From positions 1-64,000 of the forward strand of contig NZ_JAAMFB010000024.1 in the NCBI RefSeq assembly GCF_013322225.1: DNA of 64,000 bases. Direction: 5' to 3'. Each line of letters begins with the position of its first letter. The stretch's first letter is position 1. The stretch comes from Agrobacterium larrymoorei. GTDB taxonomy: Bacteria > Pseudomonadota > Alphaproteobacteria > Rhizobiales > Rhizobiaceae. The position numbers and the translations under genes are program-made. Shown here piece by piece: positions 25,447 to 33,815 of the stretch. Under the pieces are notes generated by a model. The model was not told where the DNA came from. It saw nothing but the letters and a program-made list of their open reading frames with translations, and did not search any database.

Positions 25447-25683
25447 ATGCCTTTGATCGTAAAGCTCGGAAATATCAAAATCCACATCTATGCCGATGAC
25501 CATAACCCACCGCATTTTCATGTATCGACGCCTGATCATGATGCGCTGGTACAGATTACTGACCTTTCCGTTCTGCAAGGCAGGATAACGAGGCGGGCTT
25601 ATGACGCCGTTGTCCTTTGGGCGTCGGCCAAAGGCAATAAAAAGGTGCTCGAAGACGAATGGAGACGGCTTAATGAACGATGA
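25447..25683 (+). CDS. DUF4160 family protein (toxin-like partner)
   Basis: A 78-residue protein with the DUF4160 signature: KLGNIKIHIYADDHNPPHFHV at the N terminus (HNPPHFHV carries the conserved histidines), and RAYDAVVLWASAKGNKKVLEDEWRRLN at the end. DUF4160 and DUF2442 genes often occur together and are suspected to be toxin-antitoxin-like pairs; activity is unproven. It overlaps the next gene by 11 bp. The surrounding intergenic DNA is more AT-rich than the window average. Confidence 0.82.
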   Translation: MPLIVKLGNIKIHIYADDHNPPHFHVSTPDHDALVQITDLSVLQGRITRRAYDAVVLWASAKGNKKVLEDEWRRLNER

Positions 25684-26125
25684 GCTTATTTCGGTCGGCT
25701 CCCCTCTTCCGCGAATATCGAAAGCCGAGGCGCTGGAGCGGAGGCTGGTTCGCGTGACGTGGGCGTCAGGAAAAGTGCAGATCGTCGATCTTGCTCCCGC
25801 CCTGTTCAGTCGGCGCGTTTATATTCCTCTGCGCGAGGATGATGGTTTGTTTTCCGAACTCCGGGTCAGCGATTACGGCACTGCGATTGAGTGGCCGGGT
25901 GATCTTGATTTCTCCGCCCTTTGGCTAAGCAAACTGCCATCCGTTGATTTTGATAATCAGGCATTTCGTGAAGCAATGGATGATCTAGGCATGACATTGG
26001 AGGGCATGGCAGCAGCGTTGGAAATCTCCAGAAGGCAGGTTGCCGATTATCGCAAGGAAAAGCCCATCCCCAAATCCATTGCCTATGCCACGCGATATCT
26101 CATGGAAATTCGCCACGGCAAATAA
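25673..26125 (+). CDS. DUF2442 protein with C-terminal HTH domain
   Basis: A 150-residue protein. Residues about 15-85 form a DUF2442 domain (VRVTWASGKVQIVDLAPAL, SDYGTAIEWPGDLDFSALWL). Residues about 100-140 form a helix-turn-helix (DLGMTLEGMAAALEISRRQV). The HTH suggests it binds the operator-like repeat upstream and represses its own operon, acting as the antitoxin-like partner of the DUF4160 protein. This is inference. Confidence 0.82.
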   Translation: MNDELISVGSPLPRISKAEALERRLVRVTWASGKVQIVDLAPALFSRRVYIPLREDDGLFSELRVSDYGTAIEWPGDLDFSALWLSKLPSVDFDNQAFREAMDDLGMTLEGMAAALEISRRQVADYRKEKPIPKSIAYATRYLMEIRHGK

Positions 26126-26156
26126 AAAGCCGGATCGGGATGCCCGATCCGGCTTT
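26126..26156. terminator. Bidirectional terminator
   Basis: Perfect 13-bp stem AAAGCCGGATCGG / CCGATCCGGCTTT with a 5-nt loop between the convergent DUF2442 and DUF882 genes. Confidence 0.88.
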
Positions 26157-26198
26157 AAATCTGTTACCGGCGGCGGAAAACCTGCCGTCGCACTTAAA

Positions 26199-28094
26199 TC
26201 ACGGCATCTTCACCGGCGTGCTGAAGCGGCTGGAGTCGATGGCGGCGGCACCGGGGCGGAAGCTCGCGGTGGCGGCGGAGGCCGACATGTCGTGGCTCAG
26301 CATGCGGTTGTTGTTGACGCGAGGCGCCTTTACCGCACGGCCTGTTGCACCCTTGTCCTGTGAGAGCGCCCAGTCGGAAATCGACTCCTGCGTCAGGCGA
26401 CCGCCACCGACCATGGCCTGACGGGAAACGGCTGCATCCTTGCTGTCGGGACGACCACCCTTGGTCGGAATACCTGCGTTGAGTCCACCATTATTGACAG
26501 CAGGCTTTGGATCGAATGCATCGCCGTAACCATTGCGGTTTGCAGAACCGGATGACGGTTGCACACTGGCAACCTGACGGGCAGGTTCGGCATGCTTAGG
26601 CGCGGCATAGGCTGAAGCAGATGCCGGAAACGCAGCAGCACTCGGCATTGCAGCCGCAGTAATCGCAGAACGCGCATTCTGGCCGCTCTGTTCGAGAGCC
26701 GCGACAACCATTGGAGACAGGGCTGCCTGCTTATCCGCCTCGTCGTCCTGACCTTCCAGATCCGTATTGGCGGCAGCAAGCAAGGCTTCGGCGACCACCG
26801 GGCGGTTTGCCGGAACCGGAATATGCGCAGCCAGAGCATCGGCAGGCATGTTTTCTGGATCGACAGCCGCCGTCATCACCGAGCCCTGAGCATCGCCACG
26901 CATACCGCGTGGTCCAAGCAGGGTCGGAACGGGAACCGAAACCTCGGCAAGATCGGCAAACTTCTGTTCCGCCGGCGCCGCAGTCGGCGTCGGTGTGGTT
27001 GCAGCCTGCAAGGCATCTTGGGCGGCGTTACGCGCTGGCGAATAGAGTGCCGTTGCAAGCGCCGTGGAGCCTTCCTGACCACGGAATGCCGGGCGTGCGG
27101 TCGGCAGCGGCGCATCGGTCACACCCGGAAGCGGCTGGGCAGATGCCACGGCAACCGGTGCCTCTTCCGGTTCCTGCGCCACAGGGGCAGGAGCGGAAGG
27201 ACGGGCTGCGGGTTCTGGCGAAGCAATGCCTTCGGCATCTTCATCCTCATCACCCCCACCAAAGAGAGCGGCAAGAAGTGTCTTGGGCTTGGAGCCGGCA
27301 GACGACGAACCGGCAGGACCAGCGCCTGCCGTGCTTGCTACCTGAATGGACGAAGAGCTGACGCGCTTCTTGTAGTCTGCCAGTGCCTGATCGTAACCCG
27401 GCAGCGGCTTGCCATCGGCAGGCAGGTGAATGGTATTCCCCTTCGGGAAAATCCGCACGAGTTCCTGACGGCTCATCCGCGGCCATGCGCGAACGTTGCC
27501 GACATCGAGATGCACGAATGGCGAACCGGAGGTCGGATAGAAGCCCACGCCGCCAATCTGCATCTGCATGGCAACTTCACGAAGGCGGGAAAGCTTTACG
27601 CCCGGGATATAGAAGTCCATGGCCTTGCCCAGCGTGTGCTGGCTGCTTTTTGCGACACCCTTGGTACGCGAGCGCAACATGCCATTGGTTTCTGGCGAGC
27701 GGAACGCGGAAACGACGTTGATATAGTCGGTGGCACCGGAGCGGCGATAGACTTCCCACACCAGATCGAAAAGACGCGGATCCATCTTGGTCGGCTGGTT
27801 GCGACGCCAGTCACGCAGGAAGCGATTGAGCTCCTGCAGACCCTTCTGGTCGTACTTGCCGTTTCGCTTGAATGTGATGACGGCTTTTTCGCGTGTGTGG
27901 ATATAATAAAGCTTCAAACTGCGTGTTTCAGCGGCGGCTTCCGTCGCTGAAACTCCAAGTACGGGCATTGCGGCCAGCATCAGACACGCGATGGTCACAG
28001 CGCGCGCCGATAGCTTCGTGCATATATCTTTGATCAAGCCGCGCGCAGCCTTGCCCGATTGCGCGTTATTGCGATGCAGATATGGCAATGTCAT
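26199..28094 (-). CDS. DUF882 peptidase with long C-terminal low-complexity region
   Basis: A 631-residue exported protein. After the signal segment (about 30-57) comes a DUF882/M15-type murein endopeptidase domain like MepK. SAFRSPETN, KSSQHTLGKAMDFYI and FVHLDVGNVRAWPR supply the zinc-binding histidines and aspartate. It should cut peptidoglycan cross-links. The other two thirds are an Ala/Pro-rich, probably disordered tail not seen in the short MepK enzymes. The ATG at 28094 is preferred for the signal peptide. A 14-bp palindrome lies upstream. Confidence 0.87.
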   Translation of the reverse strand: MTLPYLHRNNAQSGKAARGLIKDICTKLSARAVTIACLMLAAMPVLGVSATEAAAETRSLKLYYIHTREKAVITFKRNGKYDQKGLQELNRFLRDWRRNQPTKMDPRLFDLVWEVYRRSGATDYINVVSAFRSPETNGMLRSRTKGVAKSSQHTLGKAMDFYIPGVKLSRLREVAMQMQIGGVGFYPTSGSPFVHLDVGNVRAWPRMSRQELVRIFPKGNTIHLPADGKPLPGYDQALADYKKRVSSSSIQVASTAGAGPAGSSSAGSKPKTLLAALFGGGDEDEDAEGIASPEPAARPSAPAPVAQEPEEAPVAVASAQPLPGVTDAPLPTARPAFRGQEGSTALATALYSPARNAAQDALQAATTPTPTAAPAEQKFADLAEVSVPVPTLLGPRGMRGDAQGSVMTAAVDPENMPADALAAHIPVPANRPVVAEALLAAANTDLEGQDDEADKQAALSPMVVAALEQSGQNARSAITAAAMPSAAAFPASASAYAAPKHAEPARQVASVQPSSGSANRNGYGDAFDPKPAVNNGGLNAGIPTKGGRPDSKDAAVSRQAMVGGGRLTQESISDWALSQDKGATGRAVKAPRVNNNRMLSHDMSASAATASFRPGAAAIDSSRFSTPVKMP

Positions 28095-28154
28095 CCCCGC
28101 CTGGCAGACAATTTTGTCAGATTGTCCCAATGAACCTCAATTACGGTGACACGA

Positions 28155-28168
28155 TGGCAAATTTGCCA
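28155..28168. promoter_or_regulatory. 14-bp perfect palindrome upstream of DUF882 gene
   Basis: TGGCAAATTTGCCA lies 60 bp upstream of the DUF882 start. Perfect symmetry without a spacer suggests a dimeric regulator site. Confidence 0.45.
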
Positions 28169-28297
28169 CACATATTCAACCTTCCTCTATATAGTGAACA
28201 GCTCGCTAACAAGAGGTTTATAGACCGTAAGTGAATATCCTTGCCCAGGAGTTAACGAAAACGCCCTTTTGCTAATCTACAAACCCGAAATCCGCTA

Positions 28298-29860
28298 TTA
28301 AGCGGCATCGCGCAGCGGATCATCGGGATCGATGCCATAATCCTTCAGCTTGCGATAAAGGGTGGAACGACCGATGCCGAGCTTGCGCGCCACCTGGCTC
28401 ATCTGCCCGCGATAGAAACGAAGGGCGAAGCGGATCAGCTCTTCCTCGATTTCGGCGATCTTGCGCACATTGCCGCTATCGTCAGTGCTGGCGATAAGAC
28501 TGCCGCCGGGGAAAACGGATGACGGCGAGCGGTCGTCGTCGCTCGCCATGGCTTCCATGACGGACATGATTTCTGCCGCCGAGCTTCTGCTATCGACAGG
28601 CGGCGGCGCCACCAGCAGCGAACGTTCGGTCGGACGCGGCGGAACTTCGCGGTCCTCGACCTCTCCGGAAAATTCCGGAACCTGCAAGGCGATCTGCGGG
28701 AAATCCTGATCCGTCAACTCATCGCCCTGCGCCAGCACCACGGCGCGGAACACCGCATTTTCCAGCTGGCGGATGTTTCCCGGCCAGTCATAGGCGGTCA
28801 GAAGCGCAAGTGCGCCAGCATTGACGCCGAGCGGATGCGGCAGTTTCTGTTCCACCGAGAAACGCTCGGCAAAAACACGGGCCAGATAGGGAATGTCTTC
28901 CTTGCGGCGGCGCAATGCCGGAATGGTGATGGGGAAGACGTTGAGGCGATAGTAAAGGTCTTCGCGGAAGCGGCCTTCCTTCACCTCGTCGATCAGGTTC
29001 TTGTTGGTGGCCGAAATCAGCCGCACATTGACCTTCTGAACCTTGGTCGAGCCGACCGTCTCGATCTCGCCCTGCTGCACGGCGCGTAACAGCTTGACCT
29101 GAACCTCAAGCGGCAGATCGCCGATCTCATCGAGAAACAGCGTACCGCCATCGGCCTCCATGAACTTGCCGACATGCTTTTCAGTCGCGCCGGTAAAGGC
29201 ACCCTTCTCATGGCCGAACAGAATGCTCTCGACCAGATTGTGCGGAATGGCGCCGCAATTGACGGTGATGAACGGCTTGCCAGAGCGATCGCCGCCGGAC
29301 TGGATGGCGCGTGCGATCATTTCCTTGCCGACGCCGGATTCACCTTCCAGCACGACAGGAATGTTGGACTGCGCTGCCCTCTGGGCCAGTTCGATGACGC
29401 GCAGCATCGCGGGGCTCGCCGAAACGATGTCGTTGAAACCAACAGCATGATTGCGTGAACGGCGACCCGTGCGGGCCTTGGCCTCGCGCTGGTCGAGCTT
29501 CAGGGCATTGGCGATGGCAGCGCCGATCCGCTCCGGAGAAACAGGTTTCACCACGAAGTCGAAAGCGCCCGCGCGCATGGCCTGCACCACGGTATCGATG
29601 CCGCCCTGCCCCGTCTGCACGATGACCGGAACATCCAGCCCATGCTCGCCCAGCGCCTTGAGGAAGGACAGGCCATCCATTTCAGGCATCATGAGATCGA
29701 GAACGACGACGCTGATTTCGCCACTGTGCTGTTTCAACAGCTCAAGGCCCGCCCTGCCGTTTTCGGCCAGCAACGGCTGGTGTCCGTAACGTTCCACCGC
29801 TTGTCTAAGCAGGCGGCGCTGAACGGGATCGTCATCGACAACGAGAACTTGCGCGGTCAT
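28298..29860 (-). CDS. NtrC-type sigma-54-dependent response regulator
   Basis: A 520-residue activator with three parts. The receiver domain has the phospho-acceptor Asp55 and Lys105. The AAA+ domain has Walker A GESGVGKE (173-180), the sigma-54 contact GAFTGA (220-225) and Walker B LFLDEI. The Fis-type HTH at the C terminus reads QVARKLGIGRSTLYRKLKDYG. A poorly conserved linker of about 70 residues separates the last two. No histidine kinase gene is adjacent, so its sensor is unknown. It is divergent from the oligopeptidase gene. Confidence 0.93.
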   Translation of the reverse strand: MTAQVLVVDDDPVQRRLLRQAVERYGHQPLLAENGRAGLELLKQHSGEISVVVLDLMMPEMDGLSFLKALGEHGLDVPVIVQTGQGGIDTVVQAMRAGAFDFVVKPVSPERIGAAIANALKLDQREAKARTGRRSRNHAVGFNDIVSASPAMLRVIELAQRAAQSNIPVVLEGESGVGKEMIARAIQSGGDRSGKPFITVNCGAIPHNLVESILFGHEKGAFTGATEKHVGKFMEADGGTLFLDEIGDLPLEVQVKLLRAVQQGEIETVGSTKVQKVNVRLISATNKNLIDEVKEGRFREDLYYRLNVFPITIPALRRRKEDIPYLARVFAERFSVEQKLPHPLGVNAGALALLTAYDWPGNIRQLENAVFRAVVLAQGDELTDQDFPQIALQVPEFSGEVEDREVPPRPTERSLLVAPPPVDSRSSAAEIMSVMEAMASDDDRSPSSVFPGGSLIASTDDSGNVRKIAEIEEELIRFALRFYRGQMSQVARKLGIGRSTLYRKLKDYGIDPDDPLRDAA

Positions 29861-30030
29861 CTTTAGGCTCCGGTTTCCGGGTTAGGAAGCTGCGTCATGC
29901 AGACCCTTTGAGCCGAATGTGACATGCAAGGCTTGAACATCCAGTTTTGAGATTTGCTTGCATTTTAAGCATTGCCGCAAGAAGCAAACCAACCCATATG
30001 CTTTGCCAGAGAGAAAAGAGGACGCCCGCA

Positions 30031-31884
30031 ATGAGCTTCAAGACATCGCTTCCCAAGCCAGCTTTTTCCCCCGCAGATGCAGCGACATCCGCCGCACTTG
30101 GCAATCTTCCAGTATGGAAACTGTCCGATCTTTACCCTTCGGCGGACTCTGCCGAGTACAAGGGCGATCTGGAAAAAGCGGCGCGCGATGCCACGGCCTT
30201 CGAGGAAAAGTGGAAGGGAAAGCTGGAAGCGGCCACCAGGCTTGCAGGCGCAGAAGGCATCGGTGCTGCGCTGAAGGAATATGAGGCGCTGGACGATATT
30301 CTCGGTCGCATCGGTTCTTTCGCAGGACTTACCTATTTCTCCGACACATCAAATCCCGCCAACGGCAAGCTCTATGGCGATGCGCAGGCAAAGCTGACGG
30401 ACATCGCCGCGCACCTGCTGTTTTTCCCGCTGGAACTGAACCGCATCGACGACGCGCTGATCGAAGCCAGCATTGCAAACGATCCACTTGCCGCGCACTA
30501 CAAGCCCTGGCTGATCGATCTGCGCAAGGACAAGCCGCACCAGCTGGACGACAAGCTGGAACAATTGTTCCTTGAAAAGTCCATGACCAGTGCGGCAGCC
30601 TTCAATCGTCTGTTCGACGAGACGATGACCGATCTGCGCTTCGAGATCGACGGCGAGAGTTTACCGCTTGAGCCGACCCTGAACATGCTTCAGGAGCCTG
30701 ATCCCGAAACCCGCAGAAAGGCGGCTGAGGCGCTCAGCGCAACTTTCAAAAACAACTTGCGCGTCTTCACGCTGATTACCAACACGCTGGCCAAGGACCG
30801 GGAGATCGCCGACCGCTGGCGCAAGTTCGAAGACATTGCCGACAGCCGCCATCTGGCCAACCGCGTGGAACGTGACGTGGTGGATGCGCTGGCCGCTGCC
30901 GTGCGCGATGCCTATCCACGCCTTTCCCATCGCTATTACAAGATGAAGGCGAAGTGGCTGGGCATGGAACAGATGAATTACTGGGACCGCAACGCGCCCC
31001 TGCCGGATACGTCCAACGCCATTATTCCGTGGGATGAGGCGAAGGATACGGTGCTATCCGCCTATGGCGCGTTTGCGCCGGAAATGGCCGATATTGCCCG
31101 CCGCTTTTTCGATGAAGAGTGGATCGATGCCCCTGCCCGCCCCGGCAAGGCACCGGGGGCCTTCGCGCATCCAACCGTCCCCTCCGCGCACCCATACGTG
31201 CTGGTCAACTATCTCGGCAAACCGCGTGACGTGATGACGCTTGCCCACGAACTCGGCCACGGCGTGCATCAGGTTCTGGCCGGTCAGCAGGGCGCGCTGA
31301 TGTGCGCAACGCCGCTGACCCTTGCCGAAACCGCCTCCGTCTTCGGCGAAATGCTGACATTCCGCAAACTACTGGAAGCCACCAAGGACACACGCGAGCG
31401 CAAGGCCATGCTGGCGCGCAAGGTGGAAGACATGATCAATACAGTCGTGCGCCAGATCGCCTTCTACGAATTCGAGCGCAAGGTGCATACGGCCCGGAAA
31501 GAGGGTGAACTGACGGCAGAGCAGATCGGTGAGCTATGGCTCTCCGTGCAGGAGGAGAGCCTCGGCCCGGCAATCAAGATTTCCGAAGGTTATGAGACGT
31601 GGTGGGCCTATATCCCCCACTTCATCCACTCGCCTTTCTACGTTTACGCCTACGCCTTCGGCGATTGCCTCGTAAACTCGCTCTATGCAGTCTATCAGAA
31701 CGCCGATGCCGGTTTTCAGGACAAGTATTTCGAGCTGCTGAAAGCAGGCGGCACCAAGCACCATTCCGAACTGCTGAAACCTTTCGGCCTCGATGCCACC
31801 GACCCGTCCTTCTGGAGCAAGGGCCTGTCGATGATCGAAGGTCTAATCGATGAGTTGGAAGCCTTGGACAAGGCTGGGCAGTAA
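30031..31884 (+). CDS. pepF: Oligoendopeptidase F (M3B family)
   Basis: A 617-residue zinc metallopeptidase that degrades short peptides in the cytosol. The zinc motif HELGH is at residues 406-410, with the downstream glutamate in the ETASVFGE segment. The ATG at 30031 has AGAGGA 9 nt upstream and gives the family N terminus; the frame is open 28 codons further up without support. The gene is divergent from the NtrC-type regulator. Confidence 0.92.
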   Translation: MSFKTSLPKPAFSPADAATSAALGNLPVWKLSDLYPSADSAEYKGDLEKAARDATAFEEKWKGKLEAATRLAGAEGIGAALKEYEALDDILGRIGSFAGLTYFSDTSNPANGKLYGDAQAKLTDIAAHLLFFPLELNRIDDALIEASIANDPLAAHYKPWLIDLRKDKPHQLDDKLEQLFLEKSMTSAAAFNRLFDETMTDLRFEIDGESLPLEPTLNMLQEPDPETRRKAAEALSATFKNNLRVFTLITNTLAKDREIADRWRKFEDIADSRHLANRVERDVVDALAAAVRDAYPRLSHRYYKMKAKWLGMEQMNYWDRNAPLPDTSNAIIPWDEAKDTVLSAYGAFAPEMADIARRFFDEEWIDAPARPGKAPGAFAHPTVPSAHPYVLVNYLGKPRDVMTLAHELGHGVHQVLAGQQGALMCATPLTLAETASVFGEMLTFRKLLEATKDTRERKAMLARKVEDMINTVVRQIAFYEFERKVHTARKEGELTAEQIGELWLSVQEESLGPAIKISEGYETWWAYIPHFIHSPFYVYAYAFGDCLVNSLYAVYQNADAGFQDKYFELLKAGGTKHHSELLKPFGLDATDPSFWSKGLSMIEGLIDELEALDKAGQ

Positions 31885-31980
31885 CCATATCGCAAAGAAA
31901 TCCGGCGAGGCTCCTATTTCGGACAAGCTTCGCCGGTTTGTATGGTCGTCTTGAATGGAATCGCAAGACGGACCGAAAGC

Positions 31981-32616
31981 ATGAAGCGCAAACCCGCTGA
32001 TCTGACCTTGAGGGAAACTTTGCGCTGGGAGCCCGATAGCGGCTTTCAGCGGCTGGAACAGCATCTGCGCCGGTTGCTTCGCTCTGGCGATGCGCTGGGT
32101 TTTCGTGCGCCAGCGGATGCGGCAAAGGCCCTCAACGCCGCCGTCAGCGGCACGCAATCGCTGACCGTGCGCGTGGTCATGAACTACAAGGGCGAATTGG
32201 ACATCACCTCCGAGCCTTATCTGCCGCTCGATCCGAATGCCGTCTGGCGTGTGAAGATTGCCGAAAAGACGCGCCTCGATTCCAGTGACACTTTCTACCG
32301 TCACAAATCCTCCCGCCGTGAGCCTTACGAGGCGGCGCGGGCGGAATTTTCGGAAAAAGAGGCCGACGAGGTTCTGCTTCTCAACGAACGCGGCGAGATT
32401 TGCGAGGGTTCCAGCACCAGCATTTTCGTAGAGGGCACGGACGGCCAGCTTCTGACACCACCGCTCGACAGCGGCATCCTCCCCGGCGTGCTTCGCGCCG
32501 ATCTCATCCGCGAACGCAAGGCGCGTGGACAGGCCTTGAGACCCGAGGATTTGGGTGAACGAAAGCTGTTTGTGGGGAACTCGCTACGCGGGCTGGTGGC
32601 TGCAGAGTTGGTTTAG
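31981..32616 (+). CDS. Class IV aminotransferase, PabC-like
   Basis: A 211-residue PLP enzyme. The motif FYRHKSSRREPYE carries the probable PLP lysine and resembles the HKTxxR segment of 4-amino-4-deoxychorismate lyase domains fused to PabB. EVLLLNERGEICEGSSTSIF and GILPGVLR are further class IV marks. A role in p-aminobenzoate synthesis for folate is likely, but pabB is not adjacent. The start at 31981 is uncertain because no good binding site is seen; 31942 is possible. Confidence 0.8.
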   Translation: MKRKPADLTLRETLRWEPDSGFQRLEQHLRRLLRSGDALGFRAPADAAKALNAAVSGTQSLTVRVVMNYKGELDITSEPYLPLDPNAVWRVKIAEKTRLDSSDTFYRHKSSRREPYEAARAEFSEKEADEVLLLNERGEICEGSSTSIFVEGTDGQLLTPPLDSGILPGVLRADLIRERKARGQALRPEDLGERKLFVGNSLRGLVAAELV

Positions 32617-32625
32617 TCATCTCCC

Positions 32626-32660
32626 TCCCTCATTCCTGTGACAAGCACAGGAATGAGGGA
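32626..32660. repeat. Perfect 15-bp palindromic repeat in a convergent gap
   Basis: TCCCTCATTCCTGTG and its exact complement flank an ACAAG loop between the aminotransferase and diguanylate cyclase stops. It resembles the small intergenic palindromes common in Agrobacterium and could also terminate both genes; an A run follows on the right, giving a U tail for the minus strand only if the orientation is reversed. Confidence 0.7.
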
Positions 32661-32665
32661 AAAGA

Positions 32666-33601
32666 CTACTCCAGCAGCCACTCGACCCGCGCGCGTCCAT
32701 TCTGCTTGGCAATATAGAGCGCCCGGTCCGTCCGCTGGTAAAGCTCGTTGCCTTCCTCACCCGGTTTGAACAGCGATACCCCTGCCGAACAGCTATAGGA
32801 AAAATCAGGATCGCCCAAAGGCCGGGACTCTCTGACTTTCGTCAGCAGGCGATCAACGATGCCGACGCATTCCTGCAAAGAGGTGCGCGGCATGATGAGC
32901 ATGAACTCTTCCCCGCCAACGCGGCCGAAGCAATCGGACCGGCGGATCGTCGCATGGGATATCTTCACGAAATCCCGCAGCACCGCATCGCCACCTTGAT
33001 GGCCGAAGCGATCATTGATCGCCTTGAAGAAGTCGATATCGATCACGGCGGCACCGAAAGGTTCTTCGACGCCCTTGTCGACGATGTCGATCTGCGCTGC
33101 GAGCTTGGCAAAGACGAAGCGGCGGTTGGCCGTGCCGGTCAGTTCGTCCGTCTGGGCTGCGCGAAGGGCGATGTCACGGTCCTGTCGCAGGCTCCGCTGG
33201 TTCTGACGCAGCGCAGTAATGTCGGTGCCGACGCACATCATCCATCCATCGGTCTGCACCGTCTCCGTCATCCAGATCCAGCGACCATCATGCATGTCGA
33301 GTTCCAGACCGCGAAACGGCAGCTTGCCGCGACGCGACTGTGCCGACAGCAGCCAGGCCTCGAAATCGCTGGTGGTGATGATCAGGCCTTTTTTGTCCTG
33401 GTAGTTGTTGCGGATGATTTCCAGCCAGGTCGGGAACTGGTCTTCGGCGATATGAAACGCATCCCGAAAGGCACGGTTGGCGTGGCGCAGGCGGTCTTCG
33501 GTATCGTAGAGGGCGATCAGGACAGGCGTGGCATCCTGTAGCGCGATGACGCGCTCGACAAGGCCATCCAAACGATAGGTCTCCTCATGATGACGCAACA
33601 T
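32666..33601 (-). CDS. PAS-GGDEF diguanylate cyclase
   Basis: A 311-residue cytosolic enzyme that makes cyclic di-GMP from two GTP. Residues about 20-135 form a PAS-like sensor domain; the rest is a GGDEF domain with an intact active-site loop GGEEF (229-233). An RxxD inhibitory site (Arg220-Asp223) lies exactly five residues before it, so product feedback inhibition is expected. GGGGG 7 nt upstream supports ATG 33601. The signal sensed is unknown. Confidence 0.92.
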   Translation of the reverse strand: MLRHHEETYRLDGLVERVIALQDATPVLIALYDTEDRLRHANRAFRDAFHIAEDQFPTWLEIIRNNYQDKKGLIITTSDFEAWLLSAQSRRGKLPFRGLELDMHDGRWIWMTETVQTDGWMMCVGTDITALRQNQRSLRQDRDIALRAAQTDELTGTANRRFVFAKLAAQIDIVDKGVEEPFGAAVIDIDFFKAINDRFGHQGGDAVLRDFVKISHATIRRSDCFGRVGGEEFMLIMPRTSLQECVGIVDRLLTKVRESRPLGDPDFSYSCSAGVSLFKPGEEGNELYQRTDRALYIAKQNGRARVEWLLE

Positions 33602-33815
33602 TGTGATGCCCCCGCTCCGCAGCACATCATGCACCCCGGCCTAATCCAACCATTATAAAGCGGAATGGCAAAATTGCGATTGTAAGAAAAGACACGTCAT
33701 TAACAGTAGTTCATTCGATATGGCGAAAGTGTTTCATATCCGCGTCATCTCGTTGCCCTTTATTGTTTCTGGCTAATCATCTAGCTTAGGCATTGTCTTC
33801 AAAGGAGAAAACGGA

